From positions 21,019-85,018 of the forward strand of contig JBQCGP010000075.1 in NCBI GenBank assembly GCA_051955535.1: a DNA stretch of 64,000 nt, given 5' to 3'. The notes below the pieces were generated by a model. It made no database searches. It saw only the letters and a list, made by a program, of their open reading frames with translations, and had not been told where the DNA came from. Position numbers and translations under genes: made by a program. This stretch comes from 13-2-20CM-68-14 sp051955535. GTDB lineage: Bacteria > Actinomycetota > Thermoleophilia > Gaiellales > Gaiellaceae. Shown here piece after piece: positions 16,169 through 24,911 of the stretch. Position 1 is the first letter of the stretch; the number at the start of each line of letters is the position of its first letter.

Positions 16169-16253
16169 AATTTGGGGGGGTCAGTCCAAGCACCCGGTCA
16201 ATCCGGCCGGTGCGAATGGCTGTTTTGTGTACGACTCGCCAGGCCGGGTCTGC

Positions 16254-17906
16254 ATGAGCGCGCTCGACGACGCCACCGGCATGGAGTCTGCAGTCACCGA
16301 TGCCAGCGCTCGGCAGACCAATGGCGCTGTTCCGCCGTCCGAGGCGACTCCGACCGGCCGACGGTCGAACACGACGGAACGGCTCGCGCTTTCCCAGGCC
16401 GCGACGCTCTACGACGAGATGGTGAGTCTGGTCGACGAACGCACGCTCGAGATTCTCGAACGGCGGAGGATTACGGCGAAGGTCCAGCGGCGCGGCTGGC
16501 TCATCCGCCGAATGCTCCTACTCGCCGACATCGTTGGCCTATTGCTCTCCTTCCTACTCGCGGAGCTGGTTTTCGGCCTCGGTTCCGCCGGCAAGCAGGG
16601 CTTCGACTTCGGCGCCGAAACCGCTGTGTTTTTGGCGACACTTCCGGCTTGGGTCCTGGCCGCTCGACTCTATGGGTTGTACAACCGCGACGAGGAACGC
16701 ACGGACCACTCGACTGTCGACGAGGTCGTGGCCGTCTTCCACCTCGCGACGGTCGTCAGCTGGCTGTTCTTCACGGTTGCGTGGGTGACCGACCTTGCCA
16801 ATCCGGCTATCCCGAAGCTGCTCACCTTCTGGGCCGCCTCTATCGTCCTCGTTTCGGTGGGTCGTGCCGCTGCCAGGTGGTTCTCCAGAAAGCAGATCAC
16901 ATACCAGCAGAACGCCGTCATCGTAGGCGCAGGCGAGGTCGGACAGCTCGTCGCACACAAGTTCCTTCAGCATCCCGAATACGGCGTCAACCTAGTGGGA
17001 TTCGTCGACGCCAAGCCAAAAGAGCGGCGCGACGACGTCGGACACTTGACACTGCTCGGCTCGCCGGAGCGCCTCCCGGCAATCGTCCGCCTTTTCGACG
17101 TCGAGCGGGTAATCGTCGCGTTCTCGAACGAGCCGTATCCGGACACGCTTGACCTGGTCCGGTCGATGAAAGATCTCGACGTCCAGGTCGACATCGTTCC
17201 GCGGCTCTTCGACATCGTCGGCCCGCGCGTAAGCATCCATACGGTCGAGGGTCTCCCACTCCTCGGTCTCCCGCCTGCGCACTTGCCGCGAAGCTCGCGA
17301 TGGTTGAAACGGATGATCGATTTCGCCGTCGCGCTCGTCAGCCTGATCGTCTTTGCACCAGCCTTCGCGGTGATCGCCGTGCTCATCAAGCTCGACTCTC
17401 CGGGTCCCGTCTTCTTCCGGCAAGTGCGGAGGGGGACGGACGAGTCGACCTTCAGGATCTACAAGTTCCGCACGATGAGCGTCGACGCCGATGCTCGGAA
17501 GTCGGAATACACCCATCTCAACAAGCACGCGGCCAACGGCGGGGATCCGCGGATGTTCAAGATCCCCGACGATCCGCGAATCACGCGCTTCGGCCGCTTT
17601 CTTCGGCGCCACTCGCTCGACGAGCTGCCACAGCTGATCAACGTCGCCAAAGGCGAGATGTCGCTTGTGGGACCCCGTCCGCTCATCCTCGAAGAGGATC
17701 AGTTCATCCACGAATGGGCCCGACGCCGTCTCAAGCTGAAACCTGGAATCACTGGGCCATGGCAGGTACTCGGCCGGAGCGAGATCCCGTTCGAGGAGAT
17801 GGTGAAGCTCGACTACCTCTACGTGACGAACTGGACGGGCCTGAACGACTTCAAGCTGATGCTCCAAACGCTGCCGGCACTAGCCCGAAGCCGGGGCGCC
17901 TACTAA
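16254..17906 (+). CDS. polyprenyl-phosphate sugar-1-phosphate transferase (priming glycosyltransferase)
   Basis: Starts polysaccharide synthesis by moving a sugar-1-phosphate from UDP-sugar to undecaprenyl phosphate at the membrane. After a cytoplasmic N-tail it has a block of four helices (about 85-205), a CoA-binding-like Rossmann region (NAVIVGAGEVGQLVAHKFL), and the C-terminal bacterial sugar transferase domain (about 340-545): a further helix, FRIYKFRTMSVDAD, LPQLINVAKGEMSLVGPRPL and LKPGITGPWQV. These blocks define the WcaJ/GumD/WbaP family. Start taken at ATG 16254; GTG at 16227 and ATG at 16281 are alternatives. First gene behind the promoter at 16062. Confidence 0.94.
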   Translation: MSALDDATGMESAVTDASARQTNGAVPPSEATPTGRRSNTTERLALSQAATLYDEMVSLVDERTLEILERRRITAKVQRRGWLIRRMLLLADIVGLLLSFLLAELVFGLGSAGKQGFDFGAETAVFLATLPAWVLAARLYGLYNRDEERTDHSTVDEVVAVFHLATVVSWLFFTVAWVTDLANPAIPKLLTFWAASIVLVSVGRAAARWFSRKQITYQQNAVIVGAGEVGQLVAHKFLQHPEYGVNLVGFVDAKPKERRDDVGHLTLLGSPERLPAIVRLFDVERVIVAFSNEPYPDTLDLVRSMKDLDVQVDIVPRLFDIVGPRVSIHTVEGLPLLGLPPAHLPRSSRWLKRMIDFAVALVSLIVFAPAFAVIAVLIKLDSPGPVFFRQVRRGTDESTFRIYKFRTMSVDADARKSEYTHLNKHAANGGDPRMFKIPDDPRITRFGRFLRRHSLDELPQLINVAKGEMSLVGPRPLILEEDQFIHEWARRRLKLKPGITGPWQVLGRSEIPFEEMVKLDYLYVTNWTGLNDFKLMLQTLPALARSRGAY

Positions 17907-17972
17907 CGCTCCCTCTTGGACCAGGCAAACCAGATCCCGTCGGTATCGCACCGGCATCCACGAGAACGCGGC

Positions 17973-18935
17973 ATGAAGATCCTCGTGATGAGCCCAATCG
18001 ACAACGGCAGCCTCGAGCTTCTCAACCGAGAGCATGACGTCGCCTCGGCGGTTGGGGTCGGCGAGACCTCGCTGATCCAGCTCGCGAGAGACCGCGAGGT
18101 CTTCATCTTTCGAAGCGGGGTCGAAATCTCCGACCGGCTGATGCGGTCCGCTCCGGGCCTCCGCCTGATCGTGCGAGCCGGGTCGGGTTTCGACAACGTC
18201 GATCTCGCCAACGCGCGGCGACGGGGAATTCGGCTCATGAACATTCCCGGCCCCTCGGCCCAGTCGGTGGCCGAGCTGACGTTCGGGCTGATGCTCGACC
18301 TGGCACGGAAGATCTCCCAGGCTGATCGCCTCGTGCGGCAAGGGCGGTGGCCGAAGCATGAGCTGCTCGGGCATATTCTCTATGGGAAAACCGTAGGGAT
18401 TGTCGGCGCCGGCAACATTGGTTCTCGCGTCGGCGAGCTGGCAAGCGTCTGGGGGATGAGAGCAATCGGATGCGTCGAGTCTCCCGGGGCCGCGGTTGGG
18501 GAGGAGCTTCTCGGCAAAGGCATCGAGCTGGCTAGTCTGGGCGACGTGCTCCGCACCGGCGACTTCGTGACGATCAACCTGCCCCTCCAGGAGTCGACCG
18601 CCAACCTCATCGACGCGCGGGCGCTCTCGCTGATGAAACCCGGTTCATTCCTGATCAACGTTGCCCGCGGTGGAATCGTCGACGAGGAGGCGCTCTACAA
18701 GGAACTCACGGCGCCCGGTCGGATTGCGGGAGCCGCCCTGGACGTCCACGCCCACGAGGGGGAGGGTGAGATCTCTCCGTTCGCTGAGCTCCCGAACGTG
18801 GTCTTGACCCCGCACATCGGATCGATGACGACAGAATGCCAGGAGGCCATCGGCGAACGCTTGATGCAAATCATTGGCGCGTTCGCGCGCGGCAAGCTCG
18901 ACGCCGAGGCGCGAAACGGTGAGCTGCTCCTATGA
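17973..18935 (+). CDS. D-2-hydroxyacid dehydrogenase (candidate phosphonopyruvate reductase)
   Basis: NAD-dependent dehydrogenase of the D-3-phosphoglycerate dehydrogenase superfamily, 320 residues, without an ACT domain. Rossmann motif VGIVGAGNIGSRVGE (141-155). Catalytic triad Arg232 (NVARGG), Glu262 (in DVHAHEGEGE; the usual following Pro is Gly) and His281 (TPHIGS). It lies 10 bases upstream of the phosphoenolpyruvate mutase gene. In known phosphonate pathways a related dehydrogenase (VlpB) reduces phosphonopyruvate to phosphonolactate, and the pairing suggests that role; serine synthesis or another 2-oxoacid remains possible. Confidence 0.88.
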   Translation: MKILVMSPIDNGSLELLNREHDVASAVGVGETSLIQLARDREVFIFRSGVEISDRLMRSAPGLRLIVRAGSGFDNVDLANARRRGIRLMNIPGPSAQSVAELTFGLMLDLARKISQADRLVRQGRWPKHELLGHILYGKTVGIVGAGNIGSRVGELASVWGMRAIGCVESPGAAVGEELLGKGIELASLGDVLRTGDFVTINLPLQESTANLIDARALSLMKPGSFLINVARGGIVDEEALYKELTAPGRIAGAALDVHAHEGEGEISPFAELPNVVLTPHIGSMTTECQEAIGERLMQIIGAFARGKLDAEARNGELLL

Positions 18936-18945
18936 GGGGGTCGAC

Positions 18946-19836
18946 GTGACGCGCTCGGAGGCGAAGAGGGCCAAGCTTCGTTCGGCGCTCGCGTCAAACA
19001 GGCCTACCGTCGCCGTGGGCGCACACGACGCGATGACCGCGAACCTAATCGAGAACGGCGGCTTCGATGCAGTCTGGGTCAGCGGGCTTGGGGTCTCCAC
19101 AATGACTTACGGCCTCCCCGACCTGAACCTGATCACGCTGACCGAGGCTCTCGCCGCAGCCGTCCGGATCGACGCCGCGACCTCCTTGCCCGTGATCGCC
19201 GATTGCGACAATGGATTCGGCAGCCTTTCGAACCTCGTCCGAACGGTCCGCGAGTACGAGCGCTCGGGCATCGCAGCGATCTGCGTCGAGGACAATACGT
19301 TCCCGAAGCGGAACAGCCTCTATCGGGGGGAGTCTCAGCGCGAATTGATTCCGCGGGAGGAGCAGGCCCGGCGGATCCGGGCTGCGAAGGACGCACAGGA
19401 GACGGCCGAGTTTTTCTTCATTGCGCGGGTCGAGGCCCTGATCGCCGGCTACGGTGTCGATGACGCATACGACCGTGCCATGTCATACGTCGAGGCCGGC
19501 GCGGATGCCTTACTCGTCCACTCGCGCGACAAGACGCTGGCCGACATCGAGGCCTTTCTCGAGCGCTGGGACGCCGCCCACAACGTGCCTCTCGTTGCAG
19601 TCCCGACGCTCTTTCCAGACTTCACGGCCGACGAGCTCTTCGAGCGCGGCTTCCGCCTGATCATCTTCGCCAACCAGACGATGCGCGCCGCCGTGCAGGC
19701 GACAACCGAGGTTCTCGAAACGCTTCGAGCGAAACGAAACGCGGCGGCCGTCGACCCCGAGATCATGTCGGTCGACGAGATTTTCCGGCTCGTCGGTACC
19801 CGAGAGGCGATCGAGCTCGAAGAGGGATCGGGTTAG
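18946..19836 (+). CDS. pepM: phosphoenolpyruvate mutase (phosphonate biosynthesis)
   Basis: Isomerises phosphoenolpyruvate to phosphonopyruvate, forming the C-P bond. From GTG 18946 (AGGGGG upstream) the 296-residue protein matches the family throughout. Expected residues are Trp44 and Ser46 (VWVSGLG), Asp86 and Asp88 (ADCDNGFG), Glu115 and Asp116, Lys121, Asn123 and Ser124 in the gating loop (EDNTFPKRNS), Arg161 (IARVEA) and His192 (VHSR). The C-terminus (FANQTMRAAV, SVDEIFRLV) is also PepM-like. One departure: the signature E-D-K-x5-N-S reads E-D-N here. Mutase equilibrium favours PEP, so a pulling enzyme is needed; the adjacent dehydrogenase fits. Confidence 0.88.
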   Translation: MTRSEAKRAKLRSALASNRPTVAVGAHDAMTANLIENGGFDAVWVSGLGVSTMTYGLPDLNLITLTEALAAAVRIDAATSLPVIADCDNGFGSLSNLVRTVREYERSGIAAICVEDNTFPKRNSLYRGESQRELIPREEQARRIRAAKDAQETAEFFFIARVEALIAGYGVDDAYDRAMSYVEAGADALLVHSRDKTLADIEAFLERWDAAHNVPLVAVPTLFPDFTADELFERGFRLIIFANQTMRAAVQATTEVLETLRAKRNAAAVDPEIMSVDEIFRLVGTREAIELEEGSG

Positions 19837-21005
19837 CGCGTCTTCCGTAGGACGTGAATCGTCAACCTGGCCGAGCCGATCAGGCTCGGTCGAACATCGC
19901 GCCAGTCGAGTAGCTGAAAGCGCAGGGGGTGAAGCAAACTCCTGATCCAGCCACCCGCCGTTAGGTCGCCGCGTCGCCAGAGCTGCCATGCGGAGCGCGT
20001 GTCCTCGACCGGGTTCCAGAGACGGACGCCCTCACGCGGCCGTGAGGTCTCGCCGTCCCTTCGAAGCGCACGGTCGTAAACAAATCGCGCCAGGTCCATC
20101 CCGCCGACGCGGGCGAGCTCGGTCGCACCGTCGAGCCTGTGGTTGCACTCGATCAGCTTGAGCTGGTCGTCTCGCGCGTCGCGCTTGAACTCGACCGACG
20201 CGAGCCCTCGAACACCGGCTCCGCGCAGGAAGGCAAGCCCGAGATCGCCTACCGCGGCGTCCCACTCGAGGAGGTAGTAACACCCCCGCCCGAATCCTGG
20301 TGGGTACTGACGGACCTTCCTCCTCGTGTAATGGAGAAGGGGTCGCCCATCTCCGTCGACGTACGCCGTGCACGTCCAGAGTCTCTCGTCGCTCCCGGGC
20401 ACGACTTCCGTGATCATGACGTCGAGCCCCAGCGTCGAGGTCTTGGTTCGTACTGCGTCGAACTCGTCCCGATCACGGATGACGAAGACCTTCTGGCGCA
20501 GACCGAAGTGCCGTGCGAATTGGTACGAATGGCGAGGTTTCAGCGCGAGCGGGAAGCCGAGTTCCTCGACCGCTCGGCCGAGCGAGTCGGCGTCGTTCGC
20601 GAACCAGATTCGCGGAGTCGCGATCCCCAAACGACCGGCAAGCTCGTAGGTCTTCACTTTGTCGAGCATCGTGAGCACGACGTCGTCGTCCGCCTCGACC
20701 GTCCTGTACCCGAGGTCCTCGAGCTCGCTCCGTCTTCGGGCGACCAGTTCGAGCCCGTCGTCGCTTAACGGAAGAAGCACACGAGGGTCTCCGGCGGTGC
20801 TGGAGAGCCAGTCGATCCAGCGGTCCTGCACGCCTTCGCCGCTCCCGAGATCGACGAACTGGGTGCAGTAGCGTGAGAACTGAACTGGGTCGATTCCGGC
20901 GGTGCCGAGTGCGTATACGTGTACCCCGTTCCTACCCAGGCTGCGCGCGACGGACACCGCGATGGCCTCACCGCCGAGTAAGACGGCAGGGGGATTCGAC
21001 CGCAC
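19833..21005 (-). CDS. ATP-grasp carboxylate-amine ligase-like protein
   Basis: ATP-grasp enzyme of 390 residues. Pre-ATP-grasp domain at 1-105 (VLLGGEAIAVSVARSLGRNG), ATP-grasp core at about 115-300 with MLDKVKTYELAGRLGIATPR, the Lys-containing strand FPLALKPRHS, and metal-binding LIECNHRLDGAT near 290. Such enzymes join a carboxylate to an amine via acyl phosphate, as in D-aspartate or peptide ligases. Converges with pepM (4-base overlap) and lies 11 bases after the Wzc-like gene. It might attach an amino acid to a glycan or a phosphonate; this is inference. The GTG at 21005 was chosen for spacing. Confidence 0.78.
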   Translation of the reverse strand: MRSNPPAVLLGGEAIAVSVARSLGRNGVHVYALGTAGIDPVQFSRYCTQFVDLGSGEGVQDRWIDWLSSTAGDPRVLLPLSDDGLELVARRRSELEDLGYRTVEADDDVVLTMLDKVKTYELAGRLGIATPRIWFANDADSLGRAVEELGFPLALKPRHSYQFARHFGLRQKVFVIRDRDEFDAVRTKTSTLGLDVMITEVVPGSDERLWTCTAYVDGDGRPLLHYTRRKVRQYPPGFGRGCYYLLEWDAAVGDLGLAFLRGAGVRGLASVEFKRDARDDQLKLIECNHRLDGATELARVGGMDLARFVYDRALRRDGETSRPREGVRLWNPVEDTRSAWQLWRRGDLTAGGWIRSLLHPLRFQLLDWRDVRPSLIGSARLTIHVLRKTR

Positions 21006-21016
21006 CGAAGGCGTAG

Positions 21017-22657
21017 CTACGAACGGTTGGGGCGGCCCTCGGACGCGTGGCGCTTGAGCCGATCTGCGGACGGCTGCAAGGCCTGAAACCTGGGCCGTGC
21101 GTTGCGGTGACCGGAGTCGTACCTTCCATAGCGCTCGCCCTCGTCTGTCGCGGTGACGACTACTCCGAGCTTGGGGCATCGGATGGCAGCGAGGCTTCGG
21201 TTGAGCTCGTTCATTGTCGGCTGTCGAATGCGGTCGAGCCGCACGACGACCATGACTGCGTCGACGTACGTGCTGAGGACCGCGGGGTCGCCGGAAACGA
21301 GCATCGGCGTCGTGTCGACGAGGACGAAATCGGCCCGCGTTCCGAGTTGATCGATGATCGATTCCACGATGGGCCTCGTGACGAACTCGCCGGGTTCGAC
21401 TGGAAGGGGGCCGGCAGGCACCACCTCTAGGCTCCCGCCTGATTCGCGCCAGCCGGACGAACTCAGATCCGAGGACGCTCGTACCCCGTTTCCCGACGTT
21501 CCCGCGACGGCGATTGCGTCGGCGAGATCGGCGTTACCCAGTGCAACATCGGTCAACCCCACGTGGCCGTCGAGAGAGAAGTAGTCGGCCAGACTTGGCC
21601 CTTGCAGATCCAGGTCGACGACGACGACATGATGGCCCCTACGGGCGAGCGCAATCGCTAGGTTCGCTGCGGTCGTCGACTTCCCCTCACCCGGAACGGC
21701 ACTCGTGATGAGGATCTTCCTCGCCCGCTCGCCGTCGTTCGTGAAATCGAGGTTGGTGGCCAACATCCTGAACGCCTGAGCCCCGGCGCTGTGCGGTTCC
21801 TCCGCCACAACCAGCAGGTGTTCCTTTTTCAGGCGAGGAATCCGGCCGAGCAGAGGAAGACCGAGCGACGCCGCGGCCTCGCCCGCCGACCACACGCGTG
21901 GATCGAGCGTGTCGTACAGAAACGCCAGGCCGATCCCGAGTATGAGGCCCACGGCGAGGGCAAGCACGGCGTTGCGCAAAGGTCGCGGAGAGACCTTGAC
22001 CGCAGGGCCGGCGTCCCTGACGACTGCCGACGGGGCAGTTTGCAGTGCCTGCAAGGTCGTGAGCTGGTTGCGTCTCTGGACGAGATCGCTGTGCAAGGGT
22101 GACCTGGCCTGGCCGGCAGCTTCGAGCGTATGAAGGCGGGTGGTTATGTCGGCGAGCGCGCTCTTCAGCGACTGCCGTTCGAGCTCGGCTGAGTAGAGCG
22201 TGAACTCCCGGGCATACGCGGTCGTCAGTCGACGCGCGAGCACGGGGTCACGATCGGTCACCTTGAAATCGAGCAGATCGGCATCCGGATGAGCGTCCAC
22301 ACTCGACTCGGCGAGCAGGTATCCAGACCCCGCTTTAACGCCAACCGAATTGAGCGCCCGCTGAGCGATTGTCGGTACCCGGGCGAGTTCGGCCTGGGTG
22401 GCTGCTAGACGTTCGGGCGCCTGTGCCGCTGCTGGGTCCTGGATACCCGTCAGAGCTTGCGCAATGTCGGTCCTGTTGAGCAAGACCTCTGCCGATGATT
22501 GGTACTTCGCAGTTTGAAAGTGACTAACCAGGAGCGCGATGAGGGGGACGATCAGGACGCACTCGAGCACAACCCGCTTGCGCCGCCGTAGCACCATGAT
22601 GTAGGCGCGCAGGGGTGACGCGTCCGTTCCATTCACATTGGCCGTCGGTGCGGTCAT
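21017..22657 (-). CDS. Wzc-like chain-length regulator and BY-kinase
   Basis: Controls polymer length and export in Wzy-dependent systems. N-terminal Wzz domain with helices near 25-45 and 240-260 bracketing an extracellular coiled coil. The cytoplasmic kinase then has Walker A VPGEGKSTTAAN, Walker A' VVVVDLDLQG and Walker B FVLVDTTPML. The C-terminus holds only two clustered tyrosines (ERYGRYDSG), fewer than in proteobacterial Wzc. Start ATG at 22657 with AAGGA upstream. Divergent from the GNAT gene at 22819. Confidence 0.92.
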   Translation of the reverse strand: MTAPTANVNGTDASPLRAYIMVLRRRKRVVLECVLIVPLIALLVSHFQTAKYQSSAEVLLNRTDIAQALTGIQDPAAAQAPERLAATQAELARVPTIAQRALNSVGVKAGSGYLLAESSVDAHPDADLLDFKVTDRDPVLARRLTTAYAREFTLYSAELERQSLKSALADITTRLHTLEAAGQARSPLHSDLVQRRNQLTTLQALQTAPSAVVRDAGPAVKVSPRPLRNAVLALAVGLILGIGLAFLYDTLDPRVWSAGEAAASLGLPLLGRIPRLKKEHLLVVAEEPHSAGAQAFRMLATNLDFTNDGERARKILITSAVPGEGKSTTAANLAIALARRGHHVVVVDLDLQGPSLADYFSLDGHVGLTDVALGNADLADAIAVAGTSGNGVRASSDLSSSGWRESGGSLEVVPAGPLPVEPGEFVTRPIVESIIDQLGTRADFVLVDTTPMLVSGDPAVLSTYVDAVMVVVRLDRIRQPTMNELNRSLAAIRCPKLGVVVTATDEGERYGRYDSGHRNARPRFQALQPSADRLKRHASEGRPNRS

Positions 22658-22818
22658 CGGGTTCCTTGATCCATTAGCTCTGGAGCGCGCGCCCTCAACG
22701 CCCGGCACGTGGGGTTCCAGGCTGCCTCACCATCGATTTTAGCCTGGACTCGTATAAATTCTAGAGGGGTATCGGCGCTTCCGGCCGATGCGGGACACTC
22801 CTGCGGCACACGAGACGA

Positions 22819-23910
22819 TTGCGAGACGCTGCTCTTCTCAAGGATCCCACGACCGAGATCCACCACTCGGTTGAGCCGCTTGCAGGCGAGTGGGACGATC
22901 TCGCCGAGCAGACCGCTGCTTCGCCGTTTCGTCGCCCGGGCTGGGTCGATGCCTGGTGGCGGGCGTTCGGAAAAGGCAAGCTCGAGATTCACACGATTCG
23001 TCAGAACGATCGCCTCGTTGCGCTGCTTCCGTTTTGCCGGCGTTTCGGAGCACTCTCTTCTACGACAAACTGGCACACGCCGGATTTCGGCCCGGTACTC
23101 GAAGACGATCGTGCAATGCGACCGCTCGCAGAGGCCGTGTTCGCGCGTCCGCAGAGGAAAGTCTCGCTCGCGTTCGTCGATGCCACGGGACCGACGCTCT
23201 CCGACTGTCGGGAGGCGGCCGCGGGAAGGGGCTACCGGGTATTGACGCGGGAGCTCGAGCGGTCGCCGTTCGTCCGGACCGACGGCGAGTGGGAGGCATA
23301 CGAGCGGGGACTGAGCCGGAACCTCCGCGGAGACGTGCGGCGCAGAATCCGCCGACTGAGCGAGCTTGGCGTGATGTCCGTCGAGGTGGTGGACGGAAGC
23401 GAGGGGCTCGACGACTATCTCGCAGAGGGGTTTCGGGTTGAGGCGGCCGGTTGGAAGGGTGAGCGAGACACTGCAATCGCCTCCCAGCCGGACACCGAGC
23501 GGTTCTATCGAGAGGTGGCAGGCTGGGCGAGGGAGCGTGGATGGCTTCGTCTGGCGTTCCTCCGTGTCGAAGGTCGTGCGATCGCTTTCCACTACTGCAT
23601 GGAGCACGAAGGGGTCCATTACTTCATCAAGGGCGGACACGACTCGTCGTACGACTCGTTCTCGCCGGGGAAGGTGCTGACGTACGAGATGCTCCTGCGC
23701 GCGTTCTCCAGTGAGCTGCGCAGCTACGAGTTTCTCGGTGGGGAGGATCCGTGGAAGCAGCTCTGGACCAACTCATTGCGCGAACGCAAGCTGTTTCAGG
23801 CGTTCGATAGATCACTGGCTGGCTCGGCCGAATGGGCGATCTTCCGGTACGGTCGCCCGCTGGCATGGAGGCTTTCCAGACGCTGGCCGCTGACGCTGAT
23901 GCGGCGGTGA
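22819..23910 (+). CDS. FemAB/GNAT-like acyl- or aminoacyl-transferase (Acetyltransf_6)
   Basis: Protein of 363 residues with the double-GNAT layout of BioF2/FemAB-like enzymes: SPFRRPGWVDAWWRAFGKG near the N-terminus and VEGRAIAFHYCMEHEGVHYF, the CoA or tRNA-binding GNAT core, at about 255-275, then DSFSPGKVLTYEMLLRAF. Enzymes of this group in exopolysaccharide clusters transfer acyl or aminoacyl groups to sugars. A TTG start at 22819 is used; no ATG precedes the conserved part. A second member is at 44747. Confidence 0.8.
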   Translation: MRDAALLKDPTTEIHHSVEPLAGEWDDLAEQTAASPFRRPGWVDAWWRAFGKGKLEIHTIRQNDRLVALLPFCRRFGALSSTTNWHTPDFGPVLEDDRAMRPLAEAVFARPQRKVSLAFVDATGPTLSDCREAAAGRGYRVLTRELERSPFVRTDGEWEAYERGLSRNLRGDVRRRIRRLSELGVMSVEVVDGSEGLDDYLAEGFRVEAAGWKGERDTAIASQPDTERFYREVAGWARERGWLRLAFLRVEGRAIAFHYCMEHEGVHYFIKGGHDSSYDSFSPGKVLTYEMLLRAFSSELRSYEFLGGEDPWKQLWTNSLRERKLFQAFDRSLAGSAEWAIFRYGRPLAWRLSRRWPLTLMRR

Positions 23911-23934
23911 GATCGTGAGCCAGAGTTCGATCGC

Positions 23935-24855
23935 CTAACGAGTGCGGGCCCGGGCCGAGTCTCGGAAGTACAAGAAAAACCCGAGCGGCGATGTTGCAAG
24001 CCAGAGAAGCGGTTGGGGAGCCTCCGCTATCTGCTGTCGCAGGCCGACGCCCGCGTGAAGGGAGTACCGCGTGAAGTTCGCGTATCCCTTGAGAAGCACC
24101 GTTACGGGCTTCGGCCGATCGAGTGCGATCAAGGCCTTGTTGGAGAGGCGAAATCCGAGTGCGAAAGATTGCGCACCCGCGTCGACAGCCTCCGTGATTC
24201 CACCCGCCTGGTACTCCTTGAATCCCCAGACTTCGTCCACGAAACGCGACGCGTATCGATTCGCAATCTCGAGGAACACGACGTCTTCGGTTACGTACTC
24301 GCCTCGGATGGAAGGGAATGGAAACTCGCGTAGGACGGCCGTGCGATACATCCCCATCTTGTCACCGAGGACGCGATGTCTAGCGACGATTGAAAAGTTG
24401 TCGGAGTCCAGGACCTTTTGCGGCATCGGCCGGCCCGACTCGACCGGTCTCCCGTCCGGAAAGGCGCACAACCCCTCGACGTTCGCGAAGTCCTCTCTAT
24501 CCTCGGCGGGAATCGAGCTCCACTGCTCGATCATCCGCCCGAGGGCGTTCGGTGGGTACCAGTCGTCCGAGTCGATGACCGCGCAATAAGCGCCCCGTGC
24601 CTCCTGGACGCCCCGGTTGAACGCGATGTGCCGCCCGGCATTCGGCTGCCAGAAGTACCGAATCGGAAACGAGCGGCTCGCCTGCCACGTGCGGACGAGG
24701 TCGTCCGTTCCGTCCGTAGACCCATCGTCGATGATCACCCACTCGAAGTCGGTGAACGACTGGGCCAGCAGGCTTTCTCGCAAGCGTGGAAGGAGTGCCT
24801 TCCGGTTGTAAGTCGCGGTGAGAACCGTAACGGTCGGAGTGGCCGCACCCGACAT
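23935..24855 (-). CDS. GT2-family glycosyltransferase
   Basis: Cytoplasmic GT-A enzyme of 306 residues using a nucleotide sugar. VTVLTATYNRKALLPRLRES, FEWVIIDDGSTDGTDDLV and the metal-binding VIDSDDWYPP are the standard motifs. The central region (LDSDNFSIVARHRVLGDK) and C-terminal part are typical of bacterial polysaccharide enzymes; donor and linkage cannot be told. Ends 24 bases from the convergent GNAT gene and is 56 bases downstream of the first lyase-like gene. Confidence 0.92.
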   Translation of the reverse strand: MSGAATPTVTVLTATYNRKALLPRLRESLLAQSFTDFEWVIIDDGSTDGTDDLVRTWQASRSFPIRYFWQPNAGRHIAFNRGVQEARGAYCAVIDSDDWYPPNALGRMIEQWSSIPAEDREDFANVEGLCAFPDGRPVESGRPMPQKVLDSDNFSIVARHRVLGDKMGMYRTAVLREFPFPSIRGEYVTEDVVFLEIANRYASRFVDEVWGFKEYQAGGITEAVDAGAQSFALGFRLSNKALIALDRPKPVTVLLKGYANFTRYSLHAGVGLRQQIAEAPQPLLWLATSPLGFFLYFRDSARARTR

Positions 24856-24911
24856 CGCTTGTTTCTCGCGCGTACGGGCTATGCCGTCAGTCTATGGGGA
24901 AGCAAGGCGCC

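Larger units (their letters stand above)
15423..16253. other. 830-base gene-free region holding an att-like scar, hairpins and a promoter
   Basis: No plausible gene. It holds the tRNA-Lys 3' half (15858-15902), an inverted repeat (15922-15949), an AT-richer zone from about 16030, and the promoter and structured leader listed separately. Confidence 0.6.
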
